NCBI RefSeq assembly: GCF_913062585.1
Contig: NZ_CAJXWX010000014.1
Span: forward strand, 1 to 64,000
Source of the DNA: an uncultured Sphingomonas sp.
GTDB lineage: Bacteria > Pseudomonadota > Alphaproteobacteria > Sphingomonadales > Sphingomonadaceae
Reading direction: 5' to 3'
Length of the DNA stretch: 64,000 nt
Part shown: positions 7,286 through 16,128 of the stretch, piece after piece
How the letters are laid out: the number at the start of each line of letters is the position of its first letter
How positions within the stretch are numbered: position 1 is the stretch's first letter
Notes under the pieces: generated by a model
Seen by the model: only the letters and a program-made list of their open reading frames with translations
What the model was told of the DNA's origin: nothing
Databases searched by the model: none
Position numbers and translations under genes: made by a program

Positions 7286-8737
7286 ATGGCGAACGATTCT
7301 ATGCTGAAGTTTGTAGGCCGTGATCAGGCTTATCCTGCGAAGCGGGCTGCGACGGTTCGTGCGGAGGATTTCCGCGAGATCGCCGAACGCTATGCGCCCC
7401 CGGCGGCGGAGGATCAGGCCGGGCGCTGCTCGCAATGCGGCGTACCTTACTGCTCGGTCCATTGCCCGCTGCACAACCATATCCCCGACTGGCTGCGCCT
7501 GACGGCCGAGGGGCGGCTCCGCGAAGCCTATGAACTCTCGAACAGCACCTCGACCATGCCCGAGATCTGCGGCCGCATCTGCCCGCAGGACCGGCTGTGC
7601 GAGGGCAATTGCGTCATCGAATTTTCGGGCCACGGCGCGGTCACGATCGGCTCGGTCGAGAAGTTCATCACCGACACCGCCTGGGAAGAGGGCTGGGTCG
7701 AGCCGCTGGTGCCCGGACCCGCGCGCGGCCAGTCGGTCGCGGTGATCGGCGCGGGGCCTGCCGGCCTGACCGCGGCCGAATATCTGCGCGTGTCGGGTTA
7801 TGAGGTCCATGTCTATGACCGGCACGACCGGGCGGGCGGGCTGCTGACCTATGGCATCCCCGGCTTCAAGCTGGAAAAGCCCGTCGTCATGCGCCGGGTC
7901 GAGCGGCTGAAGGCGGGCGGCATCGTCTTCCATGAGGGCTTCTCGGTCGGTGAGGACGCGACGCTGGAGGAGCTGCGCCGCCGTCATGACGCGGTGCTGA
8001 TCGCGACCGGCGTGTACAAGGCGCGCAATGTCGATGTGGACGGTGCGGGCGCGAACGGCGTGATCGCCGCGCTCGACTATCTGACCGCGTCCAACCGCAA
8101 GAGCTTCGGCGATACGGTCGAGGCGTTCGAGAATGGCTCGCTCAACGCCGAGGGCAAGAATGTCGTCGTGATCGGCGGTGGCGACACCGCGATGGACTGT
8201 GTCCGCACCGCGATCCGCCAGGGCGCCAAGTCGGTGAAGTGCCTCTATCGCCGTGACCGCGCCAACATGCCGGGCTCGCAGCGCGAAGTCGCCAATGCCG
8301 AGGAAGAGGGCGCCGAGTTCGTCTGGCTCTCCGCCCCGCTCGGCTTCGAGGGTGGCGAGACGGTGACGGGCGTGCGCGCGGCCAAGATGCGCCTGGGTGC
8401 CCCCGACGCCAGCGGCCGCCGCGCGCCGGAGGCCGAGCCGGGTGCCGACCATCTGCTGGAAGCGGACATGGTCATCAAGGCGCTGGGCTTCGATGCCGAG
8501 GATCTGCCCAGCCTGTTCGGCACCGCCGAACTGGGCGTCAGCCGCTGGGGCACGGTGCTGGTCGATGGCCGCACGCTGATGACCAGCCTGGACGGCGTGT
8601 TCGCGGCGGGCGACATCGTGCGCGGCGCCTCGCTGGTCGTCTGGGCGATCCGCGACGGCCGCGACGTGGCGCAGGCGATGCACAAGTGGCTGAAGGCGCG
8701 GGCGAAGACCGCCGCGCGCGAGAAGGTGGCAGCATGA
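7286..8737 (+). CDS. gltD: Glutamate synthase (NADPH) small subunit
   Basis: A 483-residue beta subunit of glutamate synthase. It oxidises NADPH through FAD and passes electrons over 4Fe-4S clusters to GltB for glutamate formation from glutamine and 2-oxoglutarate. N-terminal cluster cysteines are visible at C48, C51, C56 and C60 (CSQCGVPYC), with a second group in ICGRICPQDRLC. The FAD loop GAGPAGL is near residue 155, and the NADPH loop GGGDTAMD is near 297. GGAGG seven bases upstream supports the ATG at 7286. It precedes and overlaps gltB, the reverse of the E. coli gltBD order. Confidence 0.97.
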   Translation: MANDSMLKFVGRDQAYPAKRAATVRAEDFREIAERYAPPAAEDQAGRCSQCGVPYCSVHCPLHNHIPDWLRLTAEGRLREAYELSNSTSTMPEICGRICPQDRLCEGNCVIEFSGHGAVTIGSVEKFITDTAWEEGWVEPLVPGPARGQSVAVIGAGPAGLTAAEYLRVSGYEVHVYDRHDRAGGLLTYGIPGFKLEKPVVMRRVERLKAGGIVFHEGFSVGEDATLEELRRRHDAVLIATGVYKARNVDVDGAGANGVIAALDYLTASNRKSFGDTVEAFENGSLNAEGKNVVVIGGGDTAMDCVRTAIRQGAKSVKCLYRRDRANMPGSQREVANAEEEGAEFVWLSAPLGFEGGETVTGVRAAKMRLGAPDASGRRAPEAEPGADHLLEADMVIKALGFDAEDLPSLFGTAELGVSRWGTVLVDGRTLMTSLDGVFAAGDIVRGASLVVWAIRDGRDVAQAMHKWLKARAKTAAREKVAA

Positions 8738-11700
8738 TGCGCGACGCCACGATGCAGGACGTTCCAGCAGGACAAGACATGATGACCGACCAGCGCCAAT
8801 ATCTCGCCGAGCATGGCATGTACCGCCCCGAGTTCGAGGGCGATGCGTGCGGCGTCGGCATGGTCGCGGCCACCGATGGCCGGCCCTCGCGCCGGGTCGT
8901 CCAGTCGGCGATCGACGCGCTGAAGGCCGTATGGCATCGCGGCGCGGTCGATGCGGACGGCAAGACCGGTGATGGCGCAGGGCTCCATGTCGACCTGCCG
9001 CACCGCTTCTTCGACGATGCGATCGCCGCATCGGGGCACAAGGTGCTGCCCAACCGCCTGGCGGTCGGCATGATCTTCATGCCGCGCACCGATCTGGGCG
9101 CGCAGGAGACCTGCCGCACCATCGTCGAGAGCGTCATCATCGAGGCGGGCTATACCATCTATGGCTGGCGCCAGGTGCCGGTCGACGTGTCGGTCATCGG
9201 CCTGAAGGCGCAGGCGACCCGGCCCGAGATCGAGCAGATCATGATCGCCGGGCCGATGCCCGACGAGGTCGACGCGGCCGAGTTCGAGAAGAATCTGTAC
9301 CTGATCCGCCGTCGCATCGAAAAGCGGGTGATCGCGGCGCAGATCAGCGGCTTCTATATCTGTTCGCTGTCCTGCCGCTCGATCATCTACAAGGGGCTGT
9401 TCCTCGCCGAGAGCCTGTCGGTCTTCTATCCCGACCTGCAGGACCACCGGTTCGAGAGCCGCGTCGCGATCTTCCACCAGCGTTATTCGACCAACACCTT
9501 CCCGCAATGGTGGCTGGCGCAGCCCTTTCGCTGCCTGGCGCATAACGGGGAGATCAACACGATCCGTGGCAACAAGAACTGGATGCTCAGCCACGAGATC
9601 CGCATGGCCTCGATCGCGTTCGGCGACAATTCGGAGGACATCAAGCCGGTGATACCGGCGGGCGCGTCCGATACCGCCGCGCTGGATGCCGTGTTCGAGG
9701 CGATCTGCCGCTCCGGCCGCGACGCGCCGACCGCCAAGCTGATGCTGGTGCCCGAGGCGTGGCAGAAGGACCTCGACGCGCCCAAGGCGCATGCCGACAT
9801 GTACCAGTATCTCGCCTCCGTCATGGAGCCGTGGGACGGTCCCGCCGCGCTCGCCATGACCGATGGCCGCTGGGCGGTGGCGGGCATGGACCGCAACGCG
9901 CTGCGTCCGCTACGCTATACGCTGACCGCCGACGGCCTGCTGATCGTGGGTTCGGAGAGCGGCATGGTCGTGGTGCCGGAATCGACCGTCACCGCCAAGG
10001 GCCGTCTGGGGCCGGGGCAGATGATCGCGGTCGATCTGGCGCAGGGCAAGCTGTACGACGACCGCGCGATCAAGGACAAGATCTCGGGCGAGCAGGACTA
10101 TGCCGCGATGATCGGCGAGTTCCTGACCATGGACCAGCTGCCCCAGCCTTCCGAGGAAGAAGCGCTGGTGCGGATGCCGCGCGCGGAAATGCTGCGCCGC
10201 CAGGTCGCCGCCGGCCAGACCATGGAGGATATGGAGCTGATCCTGTCGCCCATGGCCGAGGGCGGCAAGGAAGCGATCGGATCGATGGGTGACGACACGC
10301 CGCTGGCCGTCATCTCCGACAAGCCGCGCCTGATCAGCCAGTTCTTCCGCCAGAATTTCAGCCAGGTGACGAACCCACCGATCGACTCGCTTCGCGAGCG
10401 CTATGTGATGTCGCTCAAGACCCGGTTCGGCAATCTCGCCAACATCCTCGACACCGAGGATCGGCGTGAGCGCGTGCTGGTCCTGCCGTCCCCGGTCCTG
10501 ACCGGCGCGGACTGGCACCGCCTGAAGACGCATTTCGGACGTTCGGCCGCCGAGATCGACTGCACCTTCGAGGCGGATGGCGGCCCAGACCGTCTGCGCG
10601 CCGCGATCCAGCGTATCCGCAACCAGGCCGAACAGGCGGTGCGTGAGGGCCGGTCGGAGCTGTTCCTGACCGACGAGCATGTCTCCGAGGGCCGCGTCGC
10701 GATCGCGGGCGTGCTGGCGGCGGCGGCGGTGCACACGCATCTCGTCCGGCGGGGCCTGCGCAGCTATGCGTCGATCAACGTCCGCTCGGCCGAGTGCCTC
10801 GACACCCATTATTATGCGGTGCTGATCGGCGTCGGTGCGACCACGGTGAACGCCTATCTGGCCGAGGCTGCGATCGTCGACCGTCATGGCCGTGGGCTGT
10901 TCGGCGACCTGACCATCGACCAGTGCCTGACCAACCATCGTACCGCGATCGAGGACGGGCTGCTCAAGATCATGGCCAAAATGGGGATCGCGGTGATCTC
11001 CAGCTATCGCGGCGGCTATAATTTCGAGGCGGTCGGCCTGTCGCGCGCGCTGGTCAACGACCTGTTCCCCGGTATGCCCGCCAAGATTTCGGGCGAGGGC
11101 TACAACTCGCTCCATTACTCGGCGATGCTGCGCCACGAAGCGGCCTGGGACCAGCATGTCGCGACGCTGCCGATCGGCGGCTTCTATCGCCAGCGCGACG
11201 GTGGCGAGACCCATGCCTATTCGGCGCAGCTGATGCACCTGCTCCAGACGGCGGTGGCGACCGACAGCTATTCGACCTATCTGCAATTCGCACGCGGGGT
11301 CGGCGACCTGCCGCCGGTCTATTTGCGCGACCTGCTCCAGTTCAACTTCCCGAACGAGGGCGTGCCCGTCGATCAGGTCGAGGCGATCACCGAAATCCGC
11401 AAGCGCTTCGTGACGCCGGGCATGTCGCTGGGCGCGCTGTCGCCGGAAGCGCATGAGACGCTAGCGATCGCGATGAACCGGATCGGCGCCAAGGCCGTGT
11501 CGGGCGAGGGCGGCGAGGACAAGCTGCGCTATCAGCCCTATGACAATGGCGACAACGCCAACTCGACGATCAAGCAGATCGCGTCGGGTCGTTTCGGCGT
11601 GACGGCGGAATATCTGAACGCCTGTGACGAGATCGAGATCAAGGTCGCCCAAGGTGCCAAGCCGGGCGAGGGCGGGCAGCTGCCCGGCTTCAAGGTGACC

Positions 11701-13296
11701 GAGTTCATCGCCAAGCTGCGCCATGCGACGCCGGGCGTGACGCTGATCTCGCCGCCGCCGCACCACGACATCTACTCGATCGAGGATCTCGCGCAGCTCA
11801 TCTATGACTGCAAGCAGATCAACCCGCGTGCGCGCGTCTGCGTGAAGCTGGTGTCCTCGGCAGGCATCGGCACGGTCGCGGCGGGCGTGGCCAAGGCCCA
11901 TGCCGACGTCATCCTGGTGTCGGGCCATGTCGGCGGTACGGGTGCCTCGCCCCAGACCTCGATCAAATATGCCGGCACGCCCTGGGAAATGGGCCTGTCG
12001 GAGGTCAACCAGACGCTGACCCTGAACGGTCTGCGCGGGCGCATCCGCCTGCGTGCGGACGGCGGCCTCAAGACCGGGCGCGACATCGTGATCGCGGCGA
12101 TCCTGGGCGCCGAGGAGTTCGGTATCGGCACGCTCAGCCTCGTCGCGATGGGCTGCATCATGGTGCGCCAGTGCCATAGCAACACCTGCCCGGTCGGCGT
12201 CTGCGTGCAGGACGAGCGGCTTCGCGCCAAGTTCACCGGCACGCCGGAAAAGGTCATCAATCTGATGACCTTCATCGCCGAGGAAGTCCGCGACATCCTG
12301 GCGCGCCTGGGCGTGCGCTCGCTGGACGAGGTGATCGGGCGGACCGAGTTGCTGCGCCAGGTCAGCCGTGGCGCCGAGCATCTCGACGATCTCGACCTCA
12401 ACCCGGTGCTGGCCAAGGTCGATGCGACCGATGCCGAGCGGCGGTTCAGCCTGTCGACCTTCCGCAACGAAGTGCCCGACAGCCTGGATGCGCAGATCAT
12501 CAAGGACGCGGCCGCGGTCTTCTCGCGCGGTGAGAAGATGCAGCTGACCTATTCGGTGCGCAACACGCACCGCGCGGTCGGCACCCGCCTGTCGTCGGAG
12601 ATCACGCGCAAGTTCGGCATGAGCAAGCTGGCCGACGGGCACGTCACCGTGCGGCTGCGGGGGAGCGCGGGCCAGTCGCTGGGCGCGTTCCTGTGCAAGG
12701 GCGTGACGCTGGAAGTGTTCGGCGATGCCAACGACTATGTCGGCAAGGGCCTGTCGGGCGGCACCATCATCGTGCGCCCGGCGGTCAGCTCGCCGCTGGC
12801 CAGCCAGAAGAACACGATCATCGGCAACACCGTCCTGTACGGCGCGACCTCCGGCAAGCTGTTCGCGGCGGGCCAGGCGGGCGAGCGCTTCGCGGTCCGC
12901 AATTCGGGCGCGACGGTGGTGGTCGAGGGCTGCGGCGCGAATGGCTGCGAATACATGACCGGCGGCACCGCGGTGGTGCTGGGCGAGGTCGGCGCGAACT
13001 TCGGTGCGGGCATGACCGGCGGCATGGCGTTCATCTACGACCCCGAGGAACGCTTCCCCCGCCGTGCCAACCCCGAGAATATCGTGTGGCAGCGCATCGC
13101 CTCGGCGCATTGGGAAGGTGTTTTGCGTGGCCTGGTCGAGGACCATGCGGCGCGCACCGACAGCAAATGGTCGAAGGGCCTGCTGGAGGACTGGGACCGG
13201 GTCGCGGGGCATTTCTGGCAGGTGTGCCCGAAGGAAATGCTGACCCGCTTGGCGCATCCGCTGGACGACTCGGTCGAGGCGGTCGCGGCGGAGTAA
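8734..13296 (+). CDS. gltB: Glutamate synthase (NADPH) large subunit
   Basis: A 1520-residue alpha subunit. The Ntn-type glutaminase domain begins at C39 (DACGVGM), so the first 38 residues would be a propeptide removed during maturation. The central domain, the FMN-binding synthase domain and the C-terminal beta-helix (glycine-rich) follow in the usual order. The 3Fe-4S ligands are C1147, C1152 and C1157 (CHSNTCPVGVC). The length is normal for the family. The ATG at 8734 overlaps the gltD stop as ATGA, and a second ATG follows at 8737. Earlier in-frame codons lie inside gltD. It acts with GltD in nitrogen assimilation. Confidence 0.97.
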   Translation: MMRDATMQDVPAGQDMMTDQRQYLAEHGMYRPEFEGDACGVGMVAATDGRPSRRVVQSAIDALKAVWHRGAVDADGKTGDGAGLHVDLPHRFFDDAIAASGHKVLPNRLAVGMIFMPRTDLGAQETCRTIVESVIIEAGYTIYGWRQVPVDVSVIGLKAQATRPEIEQIMIAGPMPDEVDAAEFEKNLYLIRRRIEKRVIAAQISGFYICSLSCRSIIYKGLFLAESLSVFYPDLQDHRFESRVAIFHQRYSTNTFPQWWLAQPFRCLAHNGEINTIRGNKNWMLSHEIRMASIAFGDNSEDIKPVIPAGASDTAALDAVFEAICRSGRDAPTAKLMLVPEAWQKDLDAPKAHADMYQYLASVMEPWDGPAALAMTDGRWAVAGMDRNALRPLRYTLTADGLLIVGSESGMVVVPESTVTAKGRLGPGQMIAVDLAQGKLYDDRAIKDKISGEQDYAAMIGEFLTMDQLPQPSEEEALVRMPRAEMLRRQVAAGQTMEDMELILSPMAEGGKEAIGSMGDDTPLAVISDKPRLISQFFRQNFSQVTNPPIDSLRERYVMSLKTRFGNLANILDTEDRRERVLVLPSPVLTGADWHRLKTHFGRSAAEIDCTFEADGGPDRLRAAIQRIRNQAEQAVREGRSELFLTDEHVSEGRVAIAGVLAAAAVHTHLVRRGLRSYASINVRSAECLDTHYYAVLIGVGATTVNAYLAEAAIVDRHGRGLFGDLTIDQCLTNHRTAIEDGLLKIMAKMGIAVISSYRGGYNFEAVGLSRALVNDLFPGMPAKISGEGYNSLHYSAMLRHEAAWDQHVATLPIGGFYRQRDGGETHAYSAQLMHLLQTAVATDSYSTYLQFARGVGDLPPVYLRDLLQFNFPNEGVPVDQVEAITEIRKRFVTPGMSLGALSPEAHETLAIAMNRIGAKAVSGEGGEDKLRYQPYDNGDNANSTIKQIASGRFGVTAEYLNACDEIEIKVAQGAKPGEGGQLPGFKVTEFIAKLRHATPGVTLISPPPHHDIYSIEDLAQLIYDCKQINPRARVCVKLVSSAGIGTVAAGVAKAHADVILVSGHVGGTGASPQTSIKYAGTPWEMGLSEVNQTLTLNGLRGRIRLRADGGLKTGRDIVIAAILGAEEFGIGTLSLVAMGCIMVRQCHSNTCPVGVCVQDERLRAKFTGTPEKVINLMTFIAEEVRDILARLGVRSLDEVIGRTELLRQVSRGAEHLDDLDLNPVLAKVDATDAERRFSLSTFRNEVPDSLDAQIIKDAAAVFSRGEKMQLTYSVRNTHRAVGTRLSSEITRKFGMSKLADGHVTVRLRGSAGQSLGAFLCKGVTLEVFGDANDYVGKGLSGGTIIVRPAVSSPLASQKNTIIGNTVLYGATSGKLFAAGQAGERFAVRNSGATVVVEGCGANGCEYMTGGTAVVLGEVGANFGAGMTGGMAFIYDPEERFPRRANPENIVWQRIASAHWEGVLRGLVEDHAARTDSKWSKGLLEDWDRVAGHFWQVCPKEMLTRLAHPLDDSVEAVAAE

Positions 13297-13306
13297 GGTG
13301 CCCTTT

Positions 13307-13439
13307 CCTCCCCTGTAAGGGGAGGTGGCAGGTCGAAGACCTGACGGAGGGGTGTCGCGGTTGGTGCGTGAGGGATTTCCTCGCGACCGGCGACACCCCT
13401 CCACCAGCTTCGCTGGTCCCCCTCCCCTTGCAGGGGAGG
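13307..13439. repeat. Family B inverted pair (locus B2)
   Basis: The left arm (13307-13356) and right arm (13391-13439) are approximate reverse complements. Each consists of a CCTCCCCT..AGGGGAGG hairpin, then a second hairpin, then GGAGGGGTGTCG. It starts 11 bases after the gltB stop and may act as its terminator. Confidence 0.8.
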
Positions 13440-13454
13440 AATTTCTCCTAACCT

Positions 13455-13553
13455 CCGTTCAGCCTGAGCGAAGTCGAAGGCCAAGGGGCTCCCTTGCCAC
13501 AGGGATGGGGGAGAGGTTCTGGCGTGGCCTTCGACTGCGATCAGGCTGAACGG
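13455..13553. repeat. Family A inverted repeat (locus A2)
   Basis: The arms at 13455-13482 and 13526-13553 pair except for two positions (right arm GACTGCGATCAGG). It lies downstream of family B locus B2, between gltB and the co-directional AI-2E gene. Together the two repeats fill the 370-base gap, and no gene is seen in it. Confidence 0.8.
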
Positions 13554-13666
13554 AGGGTGGGGCAGCTGGACTTCCGCATGACATCCCCGTCATCCCATGA
13601 ACCGCCCTCACGGAACCGTTGCGTGACCGTGACGGTTACGCCGCGATGCAGAAAGGGGAGGGGCCA

Positions 13667-14746
13667 GTGACCATCGACCGCCAGAAAATCGAACGCGGAG
13701 GATTCATCCTCTTCCTCGCGCTCATCACCATCGGGTTGATCGCGGTCGTTTCCAGCTTCCTGGTCGCGCTGCTCTGGGCGGCCCTTGCGGCGATCCTGTT
13801 CCGGTCGCTGTTCCAGTGGCTGCTCACCAAGACCGGCGGGCGGCGCAATCTGGCGGCCGGGCTGACCATGCTCATCATCACCTTTGCGGTGGTGGTGCCG
13901 ACCCTGCTGATCGGCAGCATGGTCGTCGACCAGGCCTCCGGCGTCTATCTGAAGATGCGCAGCGGCCAGATCGACTTCGCGCAATATTTCCAGCAGGTGC
14001 GCGACGCTTTGCCCCAGCGGCTGCGCCAGGCGATGGACAATTCGGGCATCGGCAGTTTCGAGGGGCTGCAACAGCGCGTCTCGCGCACGCTCAGCAGCAG
14101 CGTCAGCCAGATCGCCTCCCAGGCCCTGTCGATCGGCCGCAATGCCTTTGCCTTTGCGCTGGCGTTCGGCGTCGGGCTCTATGTCGCCTTCTTCCTGATC
14201 CGTGACGGCGAGCGGCTGGGGCCTGTCTTTGTCCGCGCCTTGCCGCTGGAGCAGGGCGTCGCCGCCCGGCTGGCCGACACCTTCGTCGCGGTGGTGCGCG
14301 CGACCATCAAGGGGTCGGTGATCGTCGGGCTGGTGCAGGGCGCGCTGGGGGCGATCACCTTCTGGATCGTCGGCGTGCCCGCCGCGCTGCTCTGGGGCGT
14401 GCTGATGGCGATCGCGGCGCTGCTGCCCGCGATCGGCCCGGCGATCATCTGGGGGCCGGTCGCCATCTATCTGCTGGCGACCGGCGCGGTGTGGCAGGGG
14501 GCGGTGGTCGTCGCTTCGGGCGTGCTGGTCATCGGTCTTGCCGACAATATCCTGCGCCCTATTCTGGTCGGGCGCGATACCGGCCTGCCCGACTGGATCG
14601 TGCTGCTGGCCACGCTGGGCGGGATCGAGCTGCTGGGGCTGAGCGGGATCGTCGTCGGCCCGGTGGTCGCCGCGCTCTTCCTGGCGGGCTGGCGGATCCT
14701 GAGCGAGGAGCGCGGCGTCACGCTGCCGCCGGTCGACCCGGCCTGA
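13667..14746 (+). CDS. AI-2E family transporter (PerM/YdiK-like)
   Basis: A 359-residue polytopic membrane protein of the AI-2E exporter superfamily. Two N-terminal hydrophobic segments are followed by a helical soluble stretch (about residues 95-165). Then come several more membrane segments with the conserved GLADNILRPILVGRDTGLP region. Family members include the AI-2 exporter TqsA and Na+/H+ antiporters, so the substrate cannot be named. The GTG at 13667 has AGGGGAGG just upstream and is preferred to the earlier in-frame codons at 13619 and 13646. Confidence 0.85.
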   Translation: MTIDRQKIERGGFILFLALITIGLIAVVSSFLVALLWAALAAILFRSLFQWLLTKTGGRRNLAAGLTMLIITFAVVVPTLLIGSMVVDQASGVYLKMRSGQIDFAQYFQQVRDALPQRLRQAMDNSGIGSFEGLQQRVSRTLSSSVSQIASQALSIGRNAFAFALAFGVGLYVAFFLIRDGERLGPVFVRALPLEQGVAARLADTFVAVVRATIKGSVIVGLVQGALGAITFWIVGVPAALLWGVLMAIAALLPAIGPAIIWGPVAIYLLATGAVWQGAVVVASGVLVIGLADNILRPILVGRDTGLPDWIVLLATLGGIELLGLSGIVVGPVVAALFLAGWRILSEERGVTLPPVDPA

Positions 14747-14766
14747 TCCGCCCCTTCGGCCATGCC

Positions 14767-14822
14767 TGCGCCCCATTATGGGGAGGTGGGGCGCAAAGCC
14801 GATTTGCAGTGCAGCAATCGGC
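14767..14822 (+). terminator. Tandem hairpins after the AI-2E gene
   Basis: TGCGCCCC (14767-14774) pairs with GGGGCGCA (14788-14795). Directly after it, GCCGATT (14798-14804) pairs with AATCGGC (14816-14822). They lie 20 bases past the stop codon. No U-run is present, so termination is an inference. Confidence 0.45.
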
Positions 14823-14880
14823 TCCCTAAGGTCCGCGCCCGGGCGGGTGGCCGGATCGTGGCCGGGCAGGGGGGAAGCGA

Positions 14881-15459
14881 ATGCGGATGCGATCGGGGAC
14901 TGGGGCGACGACGATCGCGCTCGCCTTGATGCTGGTCGGGTGCGACAAGGGCGACGGGGTGGTCGCGCGCGCGGCGGGTACGAACGGCGCGACGATCGAG
15001 ATGCCGGTCCCCGATCCTTCGCCCTCATCCGGCGGCAAGCCCGGCCTGGCCGCCGCATCTCCCCCGGCCGACACGATGCCCGGCGCGATCGCCGCGCATC
15101 CGGGGGCGACCCTCGCGACGATCGGCTTTCCGGACGGCGGCGCGGTGCTGAACGGCGCGGCGAAGGCGATGCTCGACCGGCTGGCCAGTGATGCGACGGT
15201 CAAGAAGGCCGGCCTGGTCCTGCGGGGCAATTCGGACAGCGAGGGTGATGACGCGGCCAATCGCATCACGTCGCGCAAACGGGCGGAGGCGGTGCGCGAC
15301 TATCTGGCCCGCAAGGGGCTGTCGCGCGACCGGATGAAGGTCATCGCGCTGGGCGAGACGCGCCCCATTGCCCCCAACGCCAAACCCGACGGCAGCGACG
15401 ACAAAGCGGGTCGCGCTCGTAACCGCCGGGTGGAGATCGAGTTGCTGCCCGCAGCGTGA
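14881..15459 (+). CDS. OmpA-like lipoprotein
   Basis: A 192-residue protein with a lipoprotein signal (ALALMLVGC) and the lipidated cysteine at C21. A Pro/Ser/Gly-rich linker to about residue 75 follows, then a C-terminal OmpA-like peptidoglycan-binding domain. That domain has LRGNSDSEGDDAANRITSRK and an RNRRVEIELLP end, which match the family's NxxLSxxRA-type and RxNRRVE features. It is expected at the outer membrane, anchoring to peptidoglycan. It is of the Pal/YiaD general type, but it is not in a tol-pal cluster. AGGGGGG lies upstream of the ATG. Confidence 0.85.
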   Translation: MRMRSGTGATTIALALMLVGCDKGDGVVARAAGTNGATIEMPVPDPSPSSGGKPGLAAASPPADTMPGAIAAHPGATLATIGFPDGGAVLNGAAKAMLDRLASDATVKKAGLVLRGNSDSEGDDAANRITSRKRAEAVRDYLARKGLSRDRMKVIALGETRPIAPNAKPDGSDDKAGRARNRRVEIELLPAA

Positions 15460-15515
15460 GGGCGTGCGTCGAGCGGCGATTGCCGACCCGGCCTTCCCCG
15501 TCCTATGGCACGGCC

Positions 15516-15866
15516 ATGGCCAAGGGTGATCGACTGGCGCGGCTCGACGCGCTCCGCGAGGACATGGAACGCGATTATCGCGTGGCACTGATCGCGGCGC
15601 TGCGGACGACGGCGGCAGGCAGATGGGGACTGTTCGACCACCGCAAGGACCGGATCGCGCGCGCTGCGGCCCAGCCGATCGTGTCGGCTCTGACCGAGAT
15701 GGGCGAGGAGATCGACGCGGCCCGCGCCCAGCTGGGCCTGCCGCCATTCGATCTGCATGCCGAATTCCTCGCCTCGCGCGGGCCCGTGGGGCCCGAAGCC
15801 GTCGGCGAACCCAAACAGGCGCAGGCCTGGCTGGATCGCCTGGCTGTAACGACGCCCGACGCCTAG
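15516..15866 (+). CDS. Hypothetical protein
   Basis: A 116-residue, mostly helical soluble protein (MAKGDRLARLDALREDMERD at the start), rich in Ala and Arg. It has no signal peptide, membrane segment or recognised motif. The ATG at 15516 is preferred to 15456, because the upstream 20 residues look non-coding. It follows the OmpA-like gene by 56 bases on the same strand. Its length and conserved-looking amphipathic start suggest a real gene, but no function can be offered. Confidence 0.6.
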   Translation: MAKGDRLARLDALREDMERDYRVALIAALRTTAAGRWGLFDHRKDRIARAAAQPIVSALTEMGEEIDAARAQLGLPPFDLHAEFLASRGPVGPEAVGEPKQAQAWLDRLAVTTPDA

Positions 15867-15895
15867 GTCGGATCGACATTCGGCCATACCCATCC

Positions 15896-16099
15896 TTCCC
15901 TCGCCCCTCTCTGAGGGGAGAGGGGTGCGCAGACTTAGGCTTTGCAAAAGCAAAGGCTTAGTCGGAGCTGGGTGAGGGGTGGGCGCTCGGGAACCGAGCG
16001 CGCGAGCCCTTCGGGCTCGCTCAACCCCTCACCCAAGCTGCGCTAGCCAGTAAACTGGCAAGCTCCGCTAACCCTCTCCCCTGTCCAGGGGCGAGGGAA
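15896..16099. repeat. Family C composite repeat, copy 1 (204 bp)
   Basis: It is bounded by TTCCCTCGCCCC and GGGGCGAGGGAA. Inside are several nested palindromes: TAGGCTTTGC/GCAAAGGCTTA, GGTGAGGGG/CCCCTCACC, and GCTAGCCAG..CTGGCAAGC. It lies between the convergent hypothetical gene and the threonine aldolase gene. Copy 2, of equal length, is at 49750-49953. Confidence 0.85.
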
Positions 16100-16128
16100 A
16101 GAAAAAGCGTTATGAATGTCGATCGGCC

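Noticed and set aside
11461..13404. Long minus-strand frames opposite gltB (also 7199-9792 and 9910-11454)
   Set aside because: They have the composition typical of antisense shadows and lie entirely within conserved gltD and gltB.
13297..13666. A CRISPR-like array from the repeated short motifs
   Set aside because: The repeats are inverted pairs of palindromes with no regular spacing or spacers, and no cas gene is present.
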